From positions 248,001-312,000 of the forward strand of contig NZ_SJSN01000001.1 in the NCBI RefSeq assembly GCF_004331675.1: a DNA stretch of 64,000 nucleotides. Reading direction: 5' to 3'. Below, one piece after another: positions 51,229 through 61,135 of this stretch. The stretch comes from Pedobacter frigidisoli (GTDB lineage: Bacteria > Bacteroidota > Bacteroidia > Sphingobacteriales > Sphingobacteriaceae). Every line of letters starts with the position of its first letter. The first letter of the stretch is position 1. Position numbers and translations under genes: made by a program. The notes beneath the pieces were generated by a model. That model made no database searches. It saw only the letters and a list, made by a program, of their open reading frames with translations, and had not been told where the DNA came from.

Positions 51229-53246
51229 GTTTTGCCCACTACCTACTTCAGGTAAACTTATACTTAATTGTTTTTTACGGCTTTTATAAATTACTGTTAG
51301 ATAAGGAGACCTACTTTACCCTAAACCGCTTTTACTTAGTTGGAGCTGGAGCATTGTCGCTTTCTATACCTTTTATTCGTTTAGAATGGCTAACACAGCA
51401 AAGCGCAGCACAACAAGTTTACACCTCAGTAAATTGGGATGCCGTATTGCAACAAGCCACAATAGTAACCGAAACCAGCAATGGTTTTAACTGGGCAAAT
51501 GCTTTTGTTTATATTTATTGTGGTGGTATTTTGTTTTTCTTGTGTAGGCTAGTGTTTAACTTAATGGCTGTAAGAAGCTTAATTTCCAATGCAAAAACAG
51601 GTTCGGCTTTTTCTTTTTTAAGTAGCAAAATTGTAGATAAAGATCTTCCTCAAAGGGATGTAATTAATATACATGAGGAAGCCCACATTAAACAATGGCA
51701 TACCTTAGATGTGTTATTCTTCGAGATTTTAGGCGTAATTACCTGGTTAAATCCAATAATTTATTTCTACAAAAAATCGATTAAGAACATTCATGAGTTT
51801 TTAGCCGATGAGCAAGCTGCCGAATTTCAGGGCGATAAAGCAGAATATGCCATGTTGATTTTAAGCCAATCTTTTGGGATTTCCCCAAATACACTAACCA
51901 ATGGCTTTTTTGATAAATCACTAATCAAGAAGCGTATTTTTATGCTTCAAAAAGAACGCTCAAAAAGAATAGCAATTATGAAGTATGGTATTTCCATCCC
52001 TCTATTTGCTATTCTGATTGTATTCTCTTCTGCAACGGTGCGTAAAAATGAAAGGTTAATTTCAATTTCTGATCAAATTCCATTGGATAAGCCTATTGAA
52101 ATGGTAAAAGAAGTAGTTAACCCCGAAGAAGAATTTGTAGCCCAAACTATCACAAAGGAAAACGTAAGCTTACCACAAGTTAAGACAGATAGCAACTGGT
52201 CTACTTTTTATAAATTTATTGGTAGGTCAATCAAATATCCAACAGAAGCTCAAAATAACAACCTACAAGGAAACACCTTGATTAAATTTACCCTAAAGAA
52301 TAATAAGGTAACAAATTTAAGTAGCATTTTATCGCTCGGTGATGGATGTGATGAGGAAGTAATGAAAACAATCCTATCTTTTAAGAACTTTAAAAATGCA
52401 AATAATGGAAATTATTGTATTCAAGTTAATTTTAGGTTAAGTAACAACAAATCAGAAATAAAAAACCAAAAGAAAGTTACAGTTCCATCGTATACTAAAT
52501 TATCAGATATAAACATAGTTGCCTATTCAAAAACAAGTTCGGGAATTGGCAATAACGACAAAGATGATGATGTTTTTGATTTTGTAGCAATTGACAAACA
52601 ACCAGAGTTTCCGGGGGGACTAAAGAAGTTTTATGAGTATTTGGGCAGAAGCATTAAATACCCTGAAATGGCTCAGGAAAATAATGTTCAAGGAAAAGTA
52701 TTTCTGAGTTTCATTGTGGAAAAGGATGGTTCTTTAAGTGATGTTCTTATAACCCGAGGACTCGGAAGTGGTACAGATGAAGAAGCTGTGAGAGTAATTA
52801 AAGAAAGCCCAAAGTGGAATCCTGGAATTTCTAATGGCAATGCCGTTCGTGTAAAATACAATATCAATGTGAATTTCACTTTAAATAACGATCCACCTTC
52901 AACTGAAAAGTTGACCGGAATTTCTATTAAACAGCAAAATTCACAGAATAAAGCCTATTCAACAACACAAACAGCAACCGTATTCAAAGGTGGAAAATTT
53001 GAGGGTTTGGTTGTTTATAATGGTAAAGAAAGTGCAAATGGGTTCGATTTCACAAAGATTGATAATAGAGATATTCAATCGATTAGTGTGTTAAAAGATG
53101 TTTCAGCCACCAGTCTATATGGCGATAAGGGAAAAAATGGCGTATTAATCATCACCACAAAAAACAACATCTTCAGAAAAATGGAAGACACTGAACTTAA
53201 AATGGACAAAAGCTTACCAACTCTTCAATTGAGACAAAAGTTTTAA
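51225..53246 (+). CDS. M56 (BlaR1-like) membrane metallopeptidase fused to TonB-C and plug-like domains
   Basis: 673 residues. Helices about 5-23, 37-52, 93-113 and 256-271; zinc motif HEEAH at 150-154 with DE at 195-196 as further ligand candidates. Outside the membrane follow two TonB-C-like domains: a degenerate one (about 322-405, SIKYPTEAQNNNLQGNTLIKF) and a good one (about 452-552, EFPGGLKKFYEYLGRSIKYP and EEAVRVIKESPKWNPGI). The end (about 585-648) is like a TonB-receptor plug piece (VVYNGKES..SISVLKDVSATSLYGDKGKNGVLIITTK). It is probably a signal-transducing protease acting on the BlaI-like repressor. The role of the C-terminal domains, perhaps contact with an outer-membrane receptor, is unknown. 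Confidence 0.85.
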   Translation: MSFAHYLLQVNLYLIVFYGFYKLLLDKETYFTLNRFYLVGAGALSLSIPFIRLEWLTQQSAAQQVYTSVNWDAVLQQATIVTETSNGFNWANAFVYIYCGGILFFLCRLVFNLMAVRSLISNAKTGSAFSFLSSKIVDKDLPQRDVINIHEEAHIKQWHTLDVLFFEILGVITWLNPIIYFYKKSIKNIHEFLADEQAAEFQGDKAEYAMLILSQSFGISPNTLTNGFFDKSLIKKRIFMLQKERSKRIAIMKYGISIPLFAILIVFSSATVRKNERLISISDQIPLDKPIEMVKEVVNPEEEFVAQTITKENVSLPQVKTDSNWSTFYKFIGRSIKYPTEAQNNNLQGNTLIKFTLKNNKVTNLSSILSLGDGCDEEVMKTILSFKNFKNANNGNYCIQVNFRLSNNKSEIKNQKKVTVPSYTKLSDINIVAYSKTSSGIGNNDKDDDVFDFVAIDKQPEFPGGLKKFYEYLGRSIKYPEMAQENNVQGKVFLSFIVEKDGSLSDVLITRGLGSGTDEEAVRVIKESPKWNPGISNGNAVRVKYNINVNFTLNNDPPSTEKLTGISIKQQNSQNKAYSTTQTATVFKGGKFEGLVVYNGKESANGFDFTKIDNRDIQSISVLKDVSATSLYGDKGKNGVLIITTKNNIFRKMEDTELKMDKSLPTLQLRQKF

Positions 53247-53258
53247 AAAAATAGTACG

Positions 53259-53912
53259 ATGAAAAACATAATCATATTTATGCTAGCCATAGGGTTTACA
53301 CTAAATGGCTTTGCTCAAAAAGCTGATAGTATAAAGACGCCATCTTTACGACTAAAAAGCGCTTCAATGGCAACCTCTGAGCCACTTATAGTTGTTGATG
53401 GGAATAAACAATATATTAAGGGTACTTCATCCTTAAATGCTATAGATCCAAATAATATTGAATCAATTACTATTTGGAAAGATAGCACAGCAATTGCGAA
53501 ATATGGCGTAGATGGTTTTGGTGGCGTTGTAGAGATAAAAACAAAGAATGGTCTACTCAATTCAAGCATTACGCCAAAAATTAAGGGCAACTCTACATTA
53601 AAACCTGGAGGAAGCATTTCCAATTTAAAAATATACCCAAATGCTCGCCCTAAAAATACAACCCCTCTCAATAATAAACCAGCAATAAAAAATTTTCTGT
53701 TGTATAAGGACACAGACCCCAAGGCAAAGCCAATTTATGTACTGGACGGCAAGCAGGTAGCAGACGTAAAGAATGTAGACCCGAACACCATCGAATCGGT
53801 AAATGTTATAAAGGACAAAGCTGATAAAGATAATATATATGGTGGAAAAGCCGAAAACGGAGTGATCATCATTACCACTAAAAAACCCAAACCACTTCCA
53901 AAGGAAGATTAA
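53259..53912 (+). CDS. Exported protein with two plug-like repeats
   Basis: 217 residues with signal peptide ([20 protein letters not shown]). Two copies of the TonB-receptor plug signature: [38 protein letters not shown] (about 38-95) and [44 protein letters not shown] (about 155-208). There is no barrel, so it cannot be a receptor itself. It lies 12 bases after the M56 gene, whose C-terminus carries the same motif. Periplasmic; function unknown. Confidence 0.75.
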   Translation: MKNIIIFMLAIGFTLNGFAQKADSIKTPSLRLKSASMATSEPLIVVDGNKQYIKGTSSLNAIDPNNIESITIWKDSTAIAKYGVDGFGGVVEIKTKNGLLNSSITPKIKGNSTLKPGGSISNLKIYPNARPKNTTPLNNKPAIKNFLLYKDTDPKAKPIYVLDGKQVADVKNVDPNTIESVNVIKDKADKDNIYGGKAENGVIIITTKKPKPLPKED

Positions 53913-53939
53913 TTAATTTAAAAATTTTATTATATAAAA

Positions 53940-54674
53940 ATGAGAAAGCTAATTTTTTTAGCCCTAATGGGCTTTGCCATGTTATTAAATCCAGCAAAGG
54001 CACAGGATCAGGAGAAAATTTATGATTTTGTTTCAATTGAAAAGCAGCCCAACTTTCCAGGTGGGATGCAGAAATTCTATGAGTACCTTGGGAAAGAAAT
54101 CAAATATCCCGACAAAGCAAAAGTTGCTAAAACTCAAGGAAAGGTTTTCTTAACATTTGTAGTAGAAAAAGAGGGAACTTTAAGCGGTATCGAAGTAATT
54201 AGAGGCCTTACCGAAGAAACCAATAATGAAGCGATTAGGGTTATAAAGAACTCCCCAAAATGGAATCCCGGGATACAAAAAGGAAAAGCAGTTAGAGTAA
54301 AATATAACATCGCTGTTAATTTTAGCCTTTCTCCAAAAGGCACAGAGAAAAAAGCAAATGTAAAAAAGGCAAATCAAAAATTTCCAGAATATCCTGGAGG
54401 TCAAGCCAAATTATATTCTTATTTAGCGAAAAATGTAAAATATCCTGAACAAGCTAAAAAGGATAAAATGTAAGGGAAGGTATTCGTATCTTTCTATGTT
54501 GAAAAAGATGGAAGACTTTCGAATATTGAAGTTACCAAAGGTGTAAGCAAAGAATTGGATGCAGAAGCGCTAAGGGTAATTAAATTATCACCGAGATGGA
54601 ATCCAGCAATTGGTGATAACGGAAGCCCTCAAAGAGCTAAATATGTGCTGCCAATCAGTTTTACTATTGTTTAA
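53940..54674 (+). pseudogene. Tandem TonB-C protein interrupted by an in-frame TAA
   Basis: Signal peptide (cut near AKAQ, residue 22), first TonB-C domain (about 28-130, PNFPGGMQKFYEYLGKEIKYP..NEAIRVIKNSPKWNPGIQKGK), then a second one starting KFPEYPGGQAKLYSYLAKNVKYPEQAKKDKM. A TAA at 54471-54473 interrupts it exactly where relatives read Q-G-K-V-F; the same frame continues GKVFVSFYVEKDGRLSNIEV..ALRVIKLSPRWNPAI to a TAA at 54672. The simplest explanation is a CAA to TAA change. If real, only the first domain plus a partial second (177 residues) is made. Confidence 0.8.
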
Positions 54675-54733
54675 ATTACTTGATAGGTTGACATTATAGC
54701 ACAAAGTTAATATTAGTTAATACATGCATAATA

Positions 54734-54760
54734 CCTCAGCAAAAATAGCTGGGGTTTTTA
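54734..54760 (+). terminator. Terminator after the interrupted TonB-C gene
   Basis: CCTCAGC / GCTGGGG with a seven-base loop, followed by TTTTTA. Confidence 0.6.
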
Positions 54761-54832
54761 TGTTTCAGCAGGCCGCTAAGATAATTCCTAGCTATACTTT
54801 GCGTATTTATTTTAATCGCAATATATTTGAAA

Positions 54833-55258
54833 ATGAAAAATTACCTCTTAGCATCAATTTTATTTTGCATTGCATTTACTGCATCAGCACAAAAAGATTC
54901 AACAACTAAAACCGAGTTTCACGTTGATTCATTGGCTAAGGAAAAATTTGCTTTTTTGTCTATAGAAAAGCAACCAGAATATCCTGGTGGTTTGAAAAAT
55001 TTCTATCAATACATCAGCAGAAATGTTAGATACCCCAAACAAGCAAAAAAAGACGGTGTTTCTGGAAATGTAGTTTTAAGCTTTGTAGTTGAAAAAGATG
55101 GTCAACTAAAAGATGTTAAGGTGATTAATAGCGTAAGGGAAGATATAGATGCAGAAGCAATTAGAGTAGTTTCGAATTCAATAAAATGGAGCCCAGGTAT
55201 TCAAAACGGTAAACCTGTTAGAGTGATGTATCGCTTCAACGTTAACTTCGCTCTATAA
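54833..55258 (+). CDS. Small exported TonB-C-domain protein
   Basis: 141 residues from the ATG at 54833; a TTG two codons upstream is less likely. Signal peptide (MKNYLLASILFCIAFTASAQ) and one TonB C-terminal domain (about 42-140: PEYPGGLKNFYQYISRNVRYPKQAKKDGVSGNVVLSF, EAIRVVSNSIKWSPGI). It lacks the cytoplasmic-membrane anchor and Pro-rich spacer of true TonB proteins, so it is probably free in the periplasm. Paralogue of 53940. A strong terminator follows. Confidence 0.8.
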   Translation: MKNYLLASILFCIAFTASAQKDSTTKTEFHVDSLAKEKFAFLSIEKQPEYPGGLKNFYQYISRNVRYPKQAKKDGVSGNVVLSFVVEKDGQLKDVKVINSVREDIDAEAIRVVSNSIKWSPGIQNGKPVRVMYRFNVNFAL

Positions 55259-55286
55259 CAGCGATAAACTATAAAAAATAAAACCA

Positions 55287-55318
55287 CAAAACCCCAGCTA
55301 AAATTAGTCGGGGTTTTA
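55287..55318 (+). terminator. Terminator after the small TonB-C gene
   Basis: AAAACCCC / CGGGGTTTTA with a 13-base loop, about 30 bases past the stop. The rest of the gap to 55590 is AT-rich without features. Confidence 0.75.
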
Positions 55319-55591
55319 TGTTTTCTCTCCTGTCTCGGAACACTAAATTTATAAAATTTTTAATGCATATACAAATTTTACAGAATAAAATTTCTAAAAA
55401 GATAATTAATTGATATGCTAACATAAGATTATTGCAAGTTTCGCAAACTTTTATTTTGAAGCTTGTTTATTGTGCTAGGTTTCGATTTCTAAAAAATTAC
55501 TTTCGTATGTTTTCATAACAATTAATATTATTAAAATAATGCAAAATACTAGTCATTAAATCGGTAAAACCTTAAGCAGATTATCATCCAT

Positions 55592-55620
55592 AAAAAAAGC
55601 CCCAAACTAGGTTTGAGGCT
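55592..55620 (-). terminator. Terminator of the sdhCAB operon
   Basis: On the minus strand AGCCTCAAAC / GTTTGGGGCT with a short loop, followed by seven T. It lies about 40 bases past the sdhB stop. Confidence 0.75.
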
Positions 55621-55658
55621 CAAGAATCCAGTAGTTAAACTGAACGCACAGTATACTT

Positions 55659-56429
55659 TTAAACCGTTTCTTCCGAAATAAATTTAGCAGAAGCGAAATC
55701 GCGGTTCATACGGGCAATATTTTCTAAAGAAATTCCCTTAGGACATTCTGCTTCACAAGCACCTGTATTTGTACAGTTACCAAAACCTTCTGCATCCATT
55801 TGCGCCACCATGCTTTGTACACGGCGGTAACGCTCTGGCTGACCTTGGGGCAATAAAGCTAACTGAGATATTTTAGCAGAAACAAATAGCATTGCAGATG
55901 CATTTTTGCAAGTTGCAACGCAAGCACCGCAGCCAATACAAGCAGCAGCTTCGAAAGCAGCATCAGCTTGCATTTTAGGGATAGGCAGGTTATTTGCATC
56001 CTGAGCATTACCTGTGTTTACCGAAATAAAACCACCGGCGGCAATAACTCTATCAAAGGCAGAACGATCTACAGTTAAATCTTTCACTACCGGAAATGCA
56101 GCAGCTCTCCAAGGCTCAACAACGATGGTATCGCCATCTTTGAAAGAACGCATGTGCAACTGGCATGTGGTAACTAAATCTTTTGGTCCGTGCGGGCGAC
56201 CATTGATAAACATTGAACACATACCGCAAATACCTTCACGACAATCGTGGTCAAACACAACAGGTTCTTCGCCTTTGTTTATTAACTGCTCGTTTAACAC
56301 ATCGAACATCTCCAAAAAAGACATATCCGGTGAAATTTCGGCTAATTTATAATCAACCAAAGCACCTGCAGTTTTGTTATTTTTCTGACGCCAAACTTTT
56401 AGCGTTAAGTTCATATTTCCTGTACTCAT
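55659..56429 (-). CDS. sdhB: Succinate dehydrogenase/fumarate reductase iron-sulfur subunit
   Basis: 256 residues. The [2Fe-2S] ligands lie in CREGICGMC (about 63-71) plus a later Cys in [10 protein letters not shown]; the [4Fe-4S]/[3Fe-4S] ligands in [11 protein letters not shown] (about 164-174) and [15 protein letters not shown]. It passes electrons from the flavoprotein to the membrane cytochrome b and quinone. Third gene of sdhCAB; a 108-base spacer with oligomer repeats separates it from sdhA. Confidence 0.95.
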   Translation of the reverse strand: MSTGNMNLTLKVWRQKNNKTAGALVDYKLAEISPDMSFLEMFDVLNEQLINKGEEPVVFDHDCREGICGMCSMFINGRPHGPKDLVTTCQLHMRSFKDGDTIVVEPWRAAAFPVVKDLTVDRSAFDRVIAAGGFISVNTGNAQDANNLPIPKMQADAAFEAAACIGCGACVATCKNASAMLFVSAKISQLALLPQGQPERYRRVQSMVAQMDAEGFGNCTNTGACEAECPKGISLENIARMNRDFASAKFISEETV

Positions 56430-56431
56430 GA

Positions 56432-56533
56432 TATTGAGATTTAAGTATCAAAAATGGTATCAAGATTTGAGTATCAAATATCAAGATTGCAAACCGTCTT
56501 GATACTTGATACTAGCTACTTGATATTTAAGTT
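56432..56533. repeat. TATCAAGA-type oligomer repeat between sdhA and sdhB
   Basis: Several copies of GTATCAA, TATCAAGA and their complements (TTGATAC, TCTTGATA) in about 100 bases, able to fold. It is the same kind of short-word repeat as at 13122, 20030 and 31794, but a different word. Confidence 0.55.
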
Positions 56534-56537
56534 GCTA

Positions 56538-58517
56538 CTATTTATAACTTCTTTGTGCTACTTTAATATTTTCAAACTTCAACTCTTCTTTATGAAGCTC
56601 GAAGTTTACACCTTCTTTAAATTCCCATGCGGCAACGTATGCATAATTAACATCATCACGTAATGCTTCCCCTTCTTCAGTTTGATACTCTTCACGGAAG
56701 TGACCGCCACAGCTTTCGTTACGATCTAATGCATCAATACACATTAATTCTCCTAACTCGATAAAGTCGGCCACACGACCTGCTTTCTCTAACTCTGTGT
56801 TTAACTCATCTGCCGTTCCGGGAACACGAACATCGCTCCAGAATTCTGCACGTAAAGCCCTGATTTCTGCAATAGCCTGATTTAAACCTTCTGCATTACG
56901 AGCCATTCCACATTTTTCCCACATGATATGGCCTAAACGCTTGTGGAAATGATCTACTGATTTAGTTCCCTTAATATTGATTAAAGTATTCAAAATACCA
57001 ACTGCCCTTTCTTCAGCCTCTACAAACGCAGGGTGATCAGTTGGAATTGCCTTTACCGAAATTTCTTTCGATAAATAAGCACCAATTGTATATGGAAGAA
57101 CGAAATAACCATCAGCCAAACCTTGCATTAAAGCAGATGCACCTAAGCGGTTGGCACCATGATCGGAGAAGTTAGCCTCACCTGTACAGTATAAACCAGG
57201 AACAGATGTCATTAAGTTATAATCAACCCACAAACCACCCATTGTATAGTGAACAGCAGGATAAATACGCATTGGTGTTTCGTAAGGATTTTCGCCAGTA
57301 ATCTGTGCGTACATATCGAACAGGTTACCATATTTCTCCTTAACAACCGCAGTACCTAAGCGCATGCAAGTTTCTTTATCAGGATTATGAATACCAGCTT
57401 TAGAAGCTTCGATTTTTCCGTAACGTTCTGTATTTGCCTTAAAATCTAAGTAAACGGCAAGTTTCGAAGTACCAACACCGTAACCTGCATCGCAACGTTC
57501 TTTAGCAGCACGAGATGCAACATCACGAGGAACCAAGTTACCGAAAGCAGGGTAACGACGCTCTAAATAATAATCTCTTTCATCTTCAGGAATCTCGGAA
57601 GCTTTTCGGTTATCATCCTTCTTTTTAGGCACCCAAATACGTCCGTCGTTACGTAACGACTCAGACATCAGGGTTAATTTAGATTGATGATCTCCGGAAA
57701 CCGGAATACAAGTTGGGTGAATTTGCGTATAACATGGGTTTGCAAAGTAAGCACCTTGTTTGTGCGCTTTCCAAGCCGCTGTAACATTACTACCCATTGC
57801 ATTGGTAGAAAGATAGAATACGTTTCCGTAACCACCTGTTCCTAAAACCACAGCATGGCCGAAATGACGCTCAATTTCACCTGTAATTAAGTTACGGGCA
57901 ATAATACCACGAGCTTTACCATCGATTTTTACAACCTCAAGCATTTCATGGCGAGTGTACATTTCTACCTTACCCATACCAATTTGGCGTTCTAAAGCAG
58001 AATATGCACCTAATAATAACTGCTGACCAGTTTGACCCGCAGCGTAAAAAGTACGTTGAACTTGTGTACCACCGAATGAACGGTTATCTAACAAACCACC
58101 GTATTCGCGGGCTAAAGGAACACCTTGAGCCACACATTGATCTATAATGTTAGCGCTTACCTCAGCCAAACGATGCACATTGGCTTCGCGGGCACGATAA
58201 TCGCCACCTTTAATGGTATCGTAAAATAAGCGATAAGTACTATCGCCATCATTTTGATAGTTTTTTGCTGCATTAATACCACCCTGAGCAGCAATTGAGT
58301 GCGCTCTACGAGGTGAATCCTGAAAACAAAAACACTTTACTTTGTAACCCATCTCGGCTAAAGTAGCTGCCGCCGAAGCACCCGCCAAACCTGAACCTAC
58401 AATGATTACCTCAATACTTCTTTTATTCGATGGATTAACCAAAGCCACGGATGACTTGAATTTTGTCCATTTATTGGTTAATTCGCCTTCCGGTATATTT
58501 GAATTAATATCTGACAT
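56538..58517 (-). CDS. sdhA: Succinate dehydrogenase/fumarate reductase flavoprotein subunit
   Basis: 659 residues. FAD motif [17 protein letters not shown] (about 38-54), the covalent-flavin region [14 protein letters not shown], the active-site stretches [12 protein letters not shown] and [16 protein letters not shown], and the FAD-binding [21 protein letters not shown]. It oxidises succinate to fumarate (or the reverse). The length and the large insert are typical of the Bacteroidota B-type enzyme. Second gene of sdhCAB, 17 bases after sdhC. Confidence 0.96.
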   Translation of the reverse strand: MSDINSNIPEGELTNKWTKFKSSVALVNPSNKRSIEVIIVGSGLAGASAAATLAEMGYKVKCFCFQDSPRRAHSIAAQGGINAAKNYQNDGDSTYRLFYDTIKGGDYRAREANVHRLAEVSANIIDQCVAQGVPLAREYGGLLDNRSFGGTQVQRTFYAAGQTGQQLLLGAYSALERQIGMGKVEMYTRHEMLEVVKIDGKARGIIARNLITGEIERHFGHAVVLGTGGYGNVFYLSTNAMGSNVTAAWKAHKQGAYFANPCYTQIHPTCIPVSGDHQSKLTLMSESLRNDGRIWVPKKKDDNRKASEIPEDERDYYLERRYPAFGNLVPRDVASRAAKERCDAGYGVGTSKLAVYLDFKANTERYGKIEASKAGIHNPDKETCMRLGTAVVKEKYGNLFDMYAQITGENPYETPMRIYPAVHYTMGGLWVDYNLMTSVPGLYCTGEANFSDHGANRLGASALMQGLADGYFVLPYTIGAYLSKEISVKAIPTDHPAFVEAEERAVGILNTLINIKGTKSVDHFHKRLGHIMWEKCGMARNAEGLNQAIAEIRALRAEFWSDVRVPGTADELNTELEKAGRVADFIELGELMCIDALDRNESCGGHFREEYQTEEGEALRDDVNYAYVAAWEFKEGVNFELHKEELKFENIKVAQRSYK

Positions 58518-58534
58518 ATCTTTCGTGCTTAAAA

Positions 58535-59215
58535 TTATTTAATAAAACCGAAGTGAATTGCGATCGGCATCGCTGCGAATACAATCGAAATAATAATCGA
58601 ATACCAAACGCCTGCACCCTTAATTATACCGTTGTATTTTGAATGATTCCAGCCCATGGTTTGGAACGCAGATGCAAAACCGTGTAGTAAGTGGTAGCAT
58701 AAAGAGATCATCGCTAAAATGTAAACACCAACCCTAACAGGATCCTGGAATTTATCTTTCATTACCGCATACAAATCTTCATGACCGTTTGCATCAACAG
58801 TTGGAATTCCTGTGAAACGAGAAACTACCCAAAAATCTTTTAGGTGAACCACTAAGAAAATTAATAATAAAGTACCCAACAAGCCCATTGAACGGCTGTA
58901 CCATTTACTGTTAGCCTTACCATCGTTCACCGCATACTTTACAGGCCTAGCCTTTCTATTTTCAATAGTCAACCGTAAAGCCTGAAAAATGTGAACAAGC
59001 AAACCAAGCATTAAAACAACCTCGCCAGCTCTGATAATCCAATTGGTAGCCATAAAATGAGCACCAATGTTAAATGTTAAACCGTTGTCATCTAAGAAAA
59101 TCAACGCATTAATACCACAGTGTACAATTAAAAAGAGTATCAGGAATATTCCCGTTGCACCCATTATAAATTTTTTTCCGATAGAAGAGGAAAAAGCATT
59201 TCCGAAACCACTCAT
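58535..59215 (-). CDS. sdhC: Succinate dehydrogenase cytochrome b subunit
   Basis: 226 residues, five predicted membrane helices of the B-type (about 12-35, 53-78, 105-130, 160-180, 200-222). Probable haem ligands are His in [32 protein letters not shown] and [10 protein letters not shown], fitting a di-haem anchor. It hands electrons to quinone in the inner membrane. First gene of the sdhCAB operon. Confidence 0.93.
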   Translation of the reverse strand: MSGFGNAFSSSIGKKFIMGATGIFLILFLIVHCGINALIFLDDNGLTFNIGAHFMATNWIIRAGEVVLMLGLLVHIFQALRLTIENRKARPVKYAVNDGKANSKWYSRSMGLLGTLLLIFLVVHLKDFWVVSRFTGIPTVDANGHEDLYAVMKDKFQDPVRVGVYILAMISLCYHLLHGFASAFQTMGWNHSKYNGIIKGAGVWYSIIISIVFAAMPIAIHFGFIK

Positions 59216-59244
59216 TTGATTAGGATTTATATCTAAATTTCTTG

Positions 59245-59252
59245 CAAAAGTA
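59245..59252 (-). promoter_or_regulatory. -7 box of the sdhCAB operon
   Basis: TACTTTTG on the minus strand is a perfect TAnnTTTG, about 30 bases before the ATG at 59215; TTTA lies about 21 bases upstream at the -33 position. The rest of the gap up to 59612 is AT-rich without other features. Confidence 0.5.
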
Positions 59253-59612
59253 TCTAATTATGAGTTTAATTTATAAACGATTATGACAAAACGACGATAA
59301 AACATTTATTTAGAAACATTCTAAAGCTATATTGCTAACAACTGAAAGTGTTTAGATTATTTATGCTTTCTTTTATCACCGTAGCACTTGGTGTAGAAAT
59401 TATTTTTACCATGATCATTTCATCAAACAGCGTAACCTAATCTTTGCAATCCAATGGTGATAAGGAACAATTTTTTAAATCATTTTATTTCCACCATAAA
59501 ATTTATATTTTAGCTGAAGCAAACCATTGTTTGCAAATCCCTATTCATTTTTTGATCCCAAAACTTATTGAGGAAAAACCTCGACTTAGATTTTTAATTT
59601 CAAAATAACAAA

Positions 59613-59807
59613 ATGAAGAGATTATTTACACGTTACCCGTTTCTTTTTTTAATTCTGGCTGCTATTCTAATTGCCAACGACATTTTACATTTCGCACCTG
59701 CCCAAGTTAATACAGGCTTTACACGTTGGCTTGTTCCACTTGCCCTTATGTTTTTTGGAATTGTTGGTTATATCATTAAATGGAATGAGAAACGAACTCA
59801 AGCATAG
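59613..59807 (+). CDS. Small two-helix membrane protein
   Basis: 64 residues with two predicted membrane helices (about 9-25 FLFLILAAILIANDIL and 40-56 LVPLALMFFGIVGYII) and a basic C-terminus (KWNEKRTQA). No family recognised. It lies 27 bases before the DUF695-like gene and may be co-transcribed. Confidence 0.65.
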   Translation: MKRLFTRYPFLFLILAAILIANDILHFAPAQVNTGFTRWLVPLALMFFGIVGYIIKWNEKRTQA

Positions 59808-59834
59808 CTAATTAATAATCTAACCTTTTTAATT

Positions 59835-60644
59835 ATGGGATTATTTAAAAATTTATTTGGCAACAAACAACAAACTGAAATACCAAAACACCCTCTACAT
59901 AAGGAAGAGTGGGATACTTATTTTACTAATGTTGATGATAAATTAGGCCCTATCCTGGTCGACCTTGGCCTTAAGTCCATCGCACCAATAAACGACATGG
60001 GGAGCTTGGTATGGATCTCGATTCAAATGAACAATTCGCGGGAAGACGGTTTGTCATCATCAGAAGAAAGCGAAAAGCTTTATGAAATTGAAGACAACTT
60101 GGTTAACGGATTAACACAAAAATTTGATTGCGTATATCCTGGGCGCTTAACATCAAATGGTCATCGTGATTTATATTTCTATTTCAGTGATAGCCTTTTG
60201 TTTGATAAAACCATTTCAGAAGTTATGGTTGCTTATCCGAATTATGAATACGATTTCGGTGTAAAGGAAGATACTGAATGGGGCGGCTATCTTAATTTCT
60301 TATATCCTTTACCTAGCCAATACCAAAGCATGTTGAATCGACGGGTTTTAGATAATTTGGCAGAACATCAGGATAAAAACGAGCTTCCTCGAAAGGTAGA
60401 TCACTATCTGTATTTTACTACAGAAACCGACCGCTTAGGTTTTATAAAGGCAGTTGAAGATGCCAAGTTTTCAATCGAAAACCAAGATAAAAGGGATGAT
60501 AGCGATTTCAGTTACACTTTGCACCTTACCAGAGTTGATCCTGTTGATCAAAATAGTATTGATGATTGTACCATAGAACTTTCAAAAAAGGCAAAACAAT
60601 TCAATGGTTATTACGACGGCTGGGGTTGCCCGATTCAAAAATAA
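59835..60644 (+). CDS. DUF695 plus RraB-like protein
   Basis: 269 residues, cytosolic, no signal. The N-terminal part (about 24-160) resembles DUF695 (EEWDTYFTNVDDKLGPILVDLGL, YPGRLTSNGHRDLYFYFSDS); the C-terminal part (about 178-265) resembles the RraB regulator-of-RNase-E fold and ends with the typical YYDGWGCPI. The two-domain arrangement is known in Bacteroidota, but the function is unproven and an RNase E link is only by homology. It follows the small membrane protein gene. Confidence 0.75.
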   Translation: MGLFKNLFGNKQQTEIPKHPLHKEEWDTYFTNVDDKLGPILVDLGLKSIAPINDMGSLVWISIQMNNSREDGLSSSEESEKLYEIEDNLVNGLTQKFDCVYPGRLTSNGHRDLYFYFSDSLLFDKTISEVMVAYPNYEYDFGVKEDTEWGGYLNFLYPLPSQYQSMLNRRVLDNLAEHQDKNELPRKVDHYLYFTTETDRLGFIKAVEDAKFSIENQDKRDDSDFSYTLHLTRVDPVDQNSIDDCTIELSKKAKQFNGYYDGWGCPIQK

Positions 60645-60720
60645 TTGACATAAAAGTCCCTTTCAAACAACTCAAGGCATTAAAAAACAAATATTTAAGT
60701 TAATAAATTACCAAAAAGTT

Positions 60721-60728
60721 TATCTTTG
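60721..60728 (+). promoter_or_regulatory. -7 box of the small lipoprotein gene
   Basis: TATCTTTG is a perfect TAnnTTTG, 39 bases before the ATG at 60768; TTTAAG lies about 21 bases upstream. Confidence 0.5.
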
Positions 60729-60767
60729 CAACAAATTATTAATCGGAAAACAAAGACTTAAATCATC

Positions 60768-61034
60768 ATGAATTTAAAAAAAATCACCTTTCGTAATGTT
60801 GCAATGGGAATTACAGCATGCCTTTTATCGATTGTATTTATCAGTTCTTGTGGTAAAAAAGATCAGAACGTTTGTACTACTTGTACGGCACGTACTGCTG
60901 TTACAGTAGGTAATGCTGGTACAATAACTACTAGCAACATGGAAGAATGCGGAAGTTCAGGAGATGTAGCTAATGCTGAGGCAAACTTTCGTAATCAAAA
61001 CCCTGGTGCTACAGTTGAGTGTACTAGAAAGTAA
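60768..61034 (+). CDS. Small Cys-containing lipoprotein
   Basis: 88 residues. Lipoprotein signal with lipobox ISSC (Cys28). The mature 60 residues contain four further Cys (VCTTCTART near 37-40, EECGSS and VECTRK), which could form two disulfides or bind a metal. No family recognised. It has its own promoter box and shares a bidirectional hairpin with the cold-shock gene. Confidence 0.7.
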   Translation: MNLKKITFRNVAMGITACLLSIVFISSCGKKDQNVCTTCTARTAVTVGNAGTITTSNMEECGSSGDVANAEANFRNQNPGATVECTRK

Positions 61035-61081
61035 TCCCCAAAAAAATCATTCCTGATTAAAATTTTAAAATTCATCCCACA

Positions 61082-61112
61082 AAAAAAGTCCCGATTTGCA
61101 TCGGGACTTTTT
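61082..61112. terminator. Bidirectional terminator between the lipoprotein and cold-shock genes
   Basis: AAAAGTCCCGA / TCGGGACTTTT with a T-run on the plus side and an A-run on the other, so it can stop both convergent genes. It is almost identical to the hairpins at 15300 and 62716. Confidence 0.8.
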
Positions 61113-61135
61113 ACGATTTATGTGTTCGAGTTTTC

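Noticed and set aside
54724-54909. 61-codon frame before the small TonB-C gene
   Set aside because: It overlaps the true gene start in another frame and spans a terminator hairpin.
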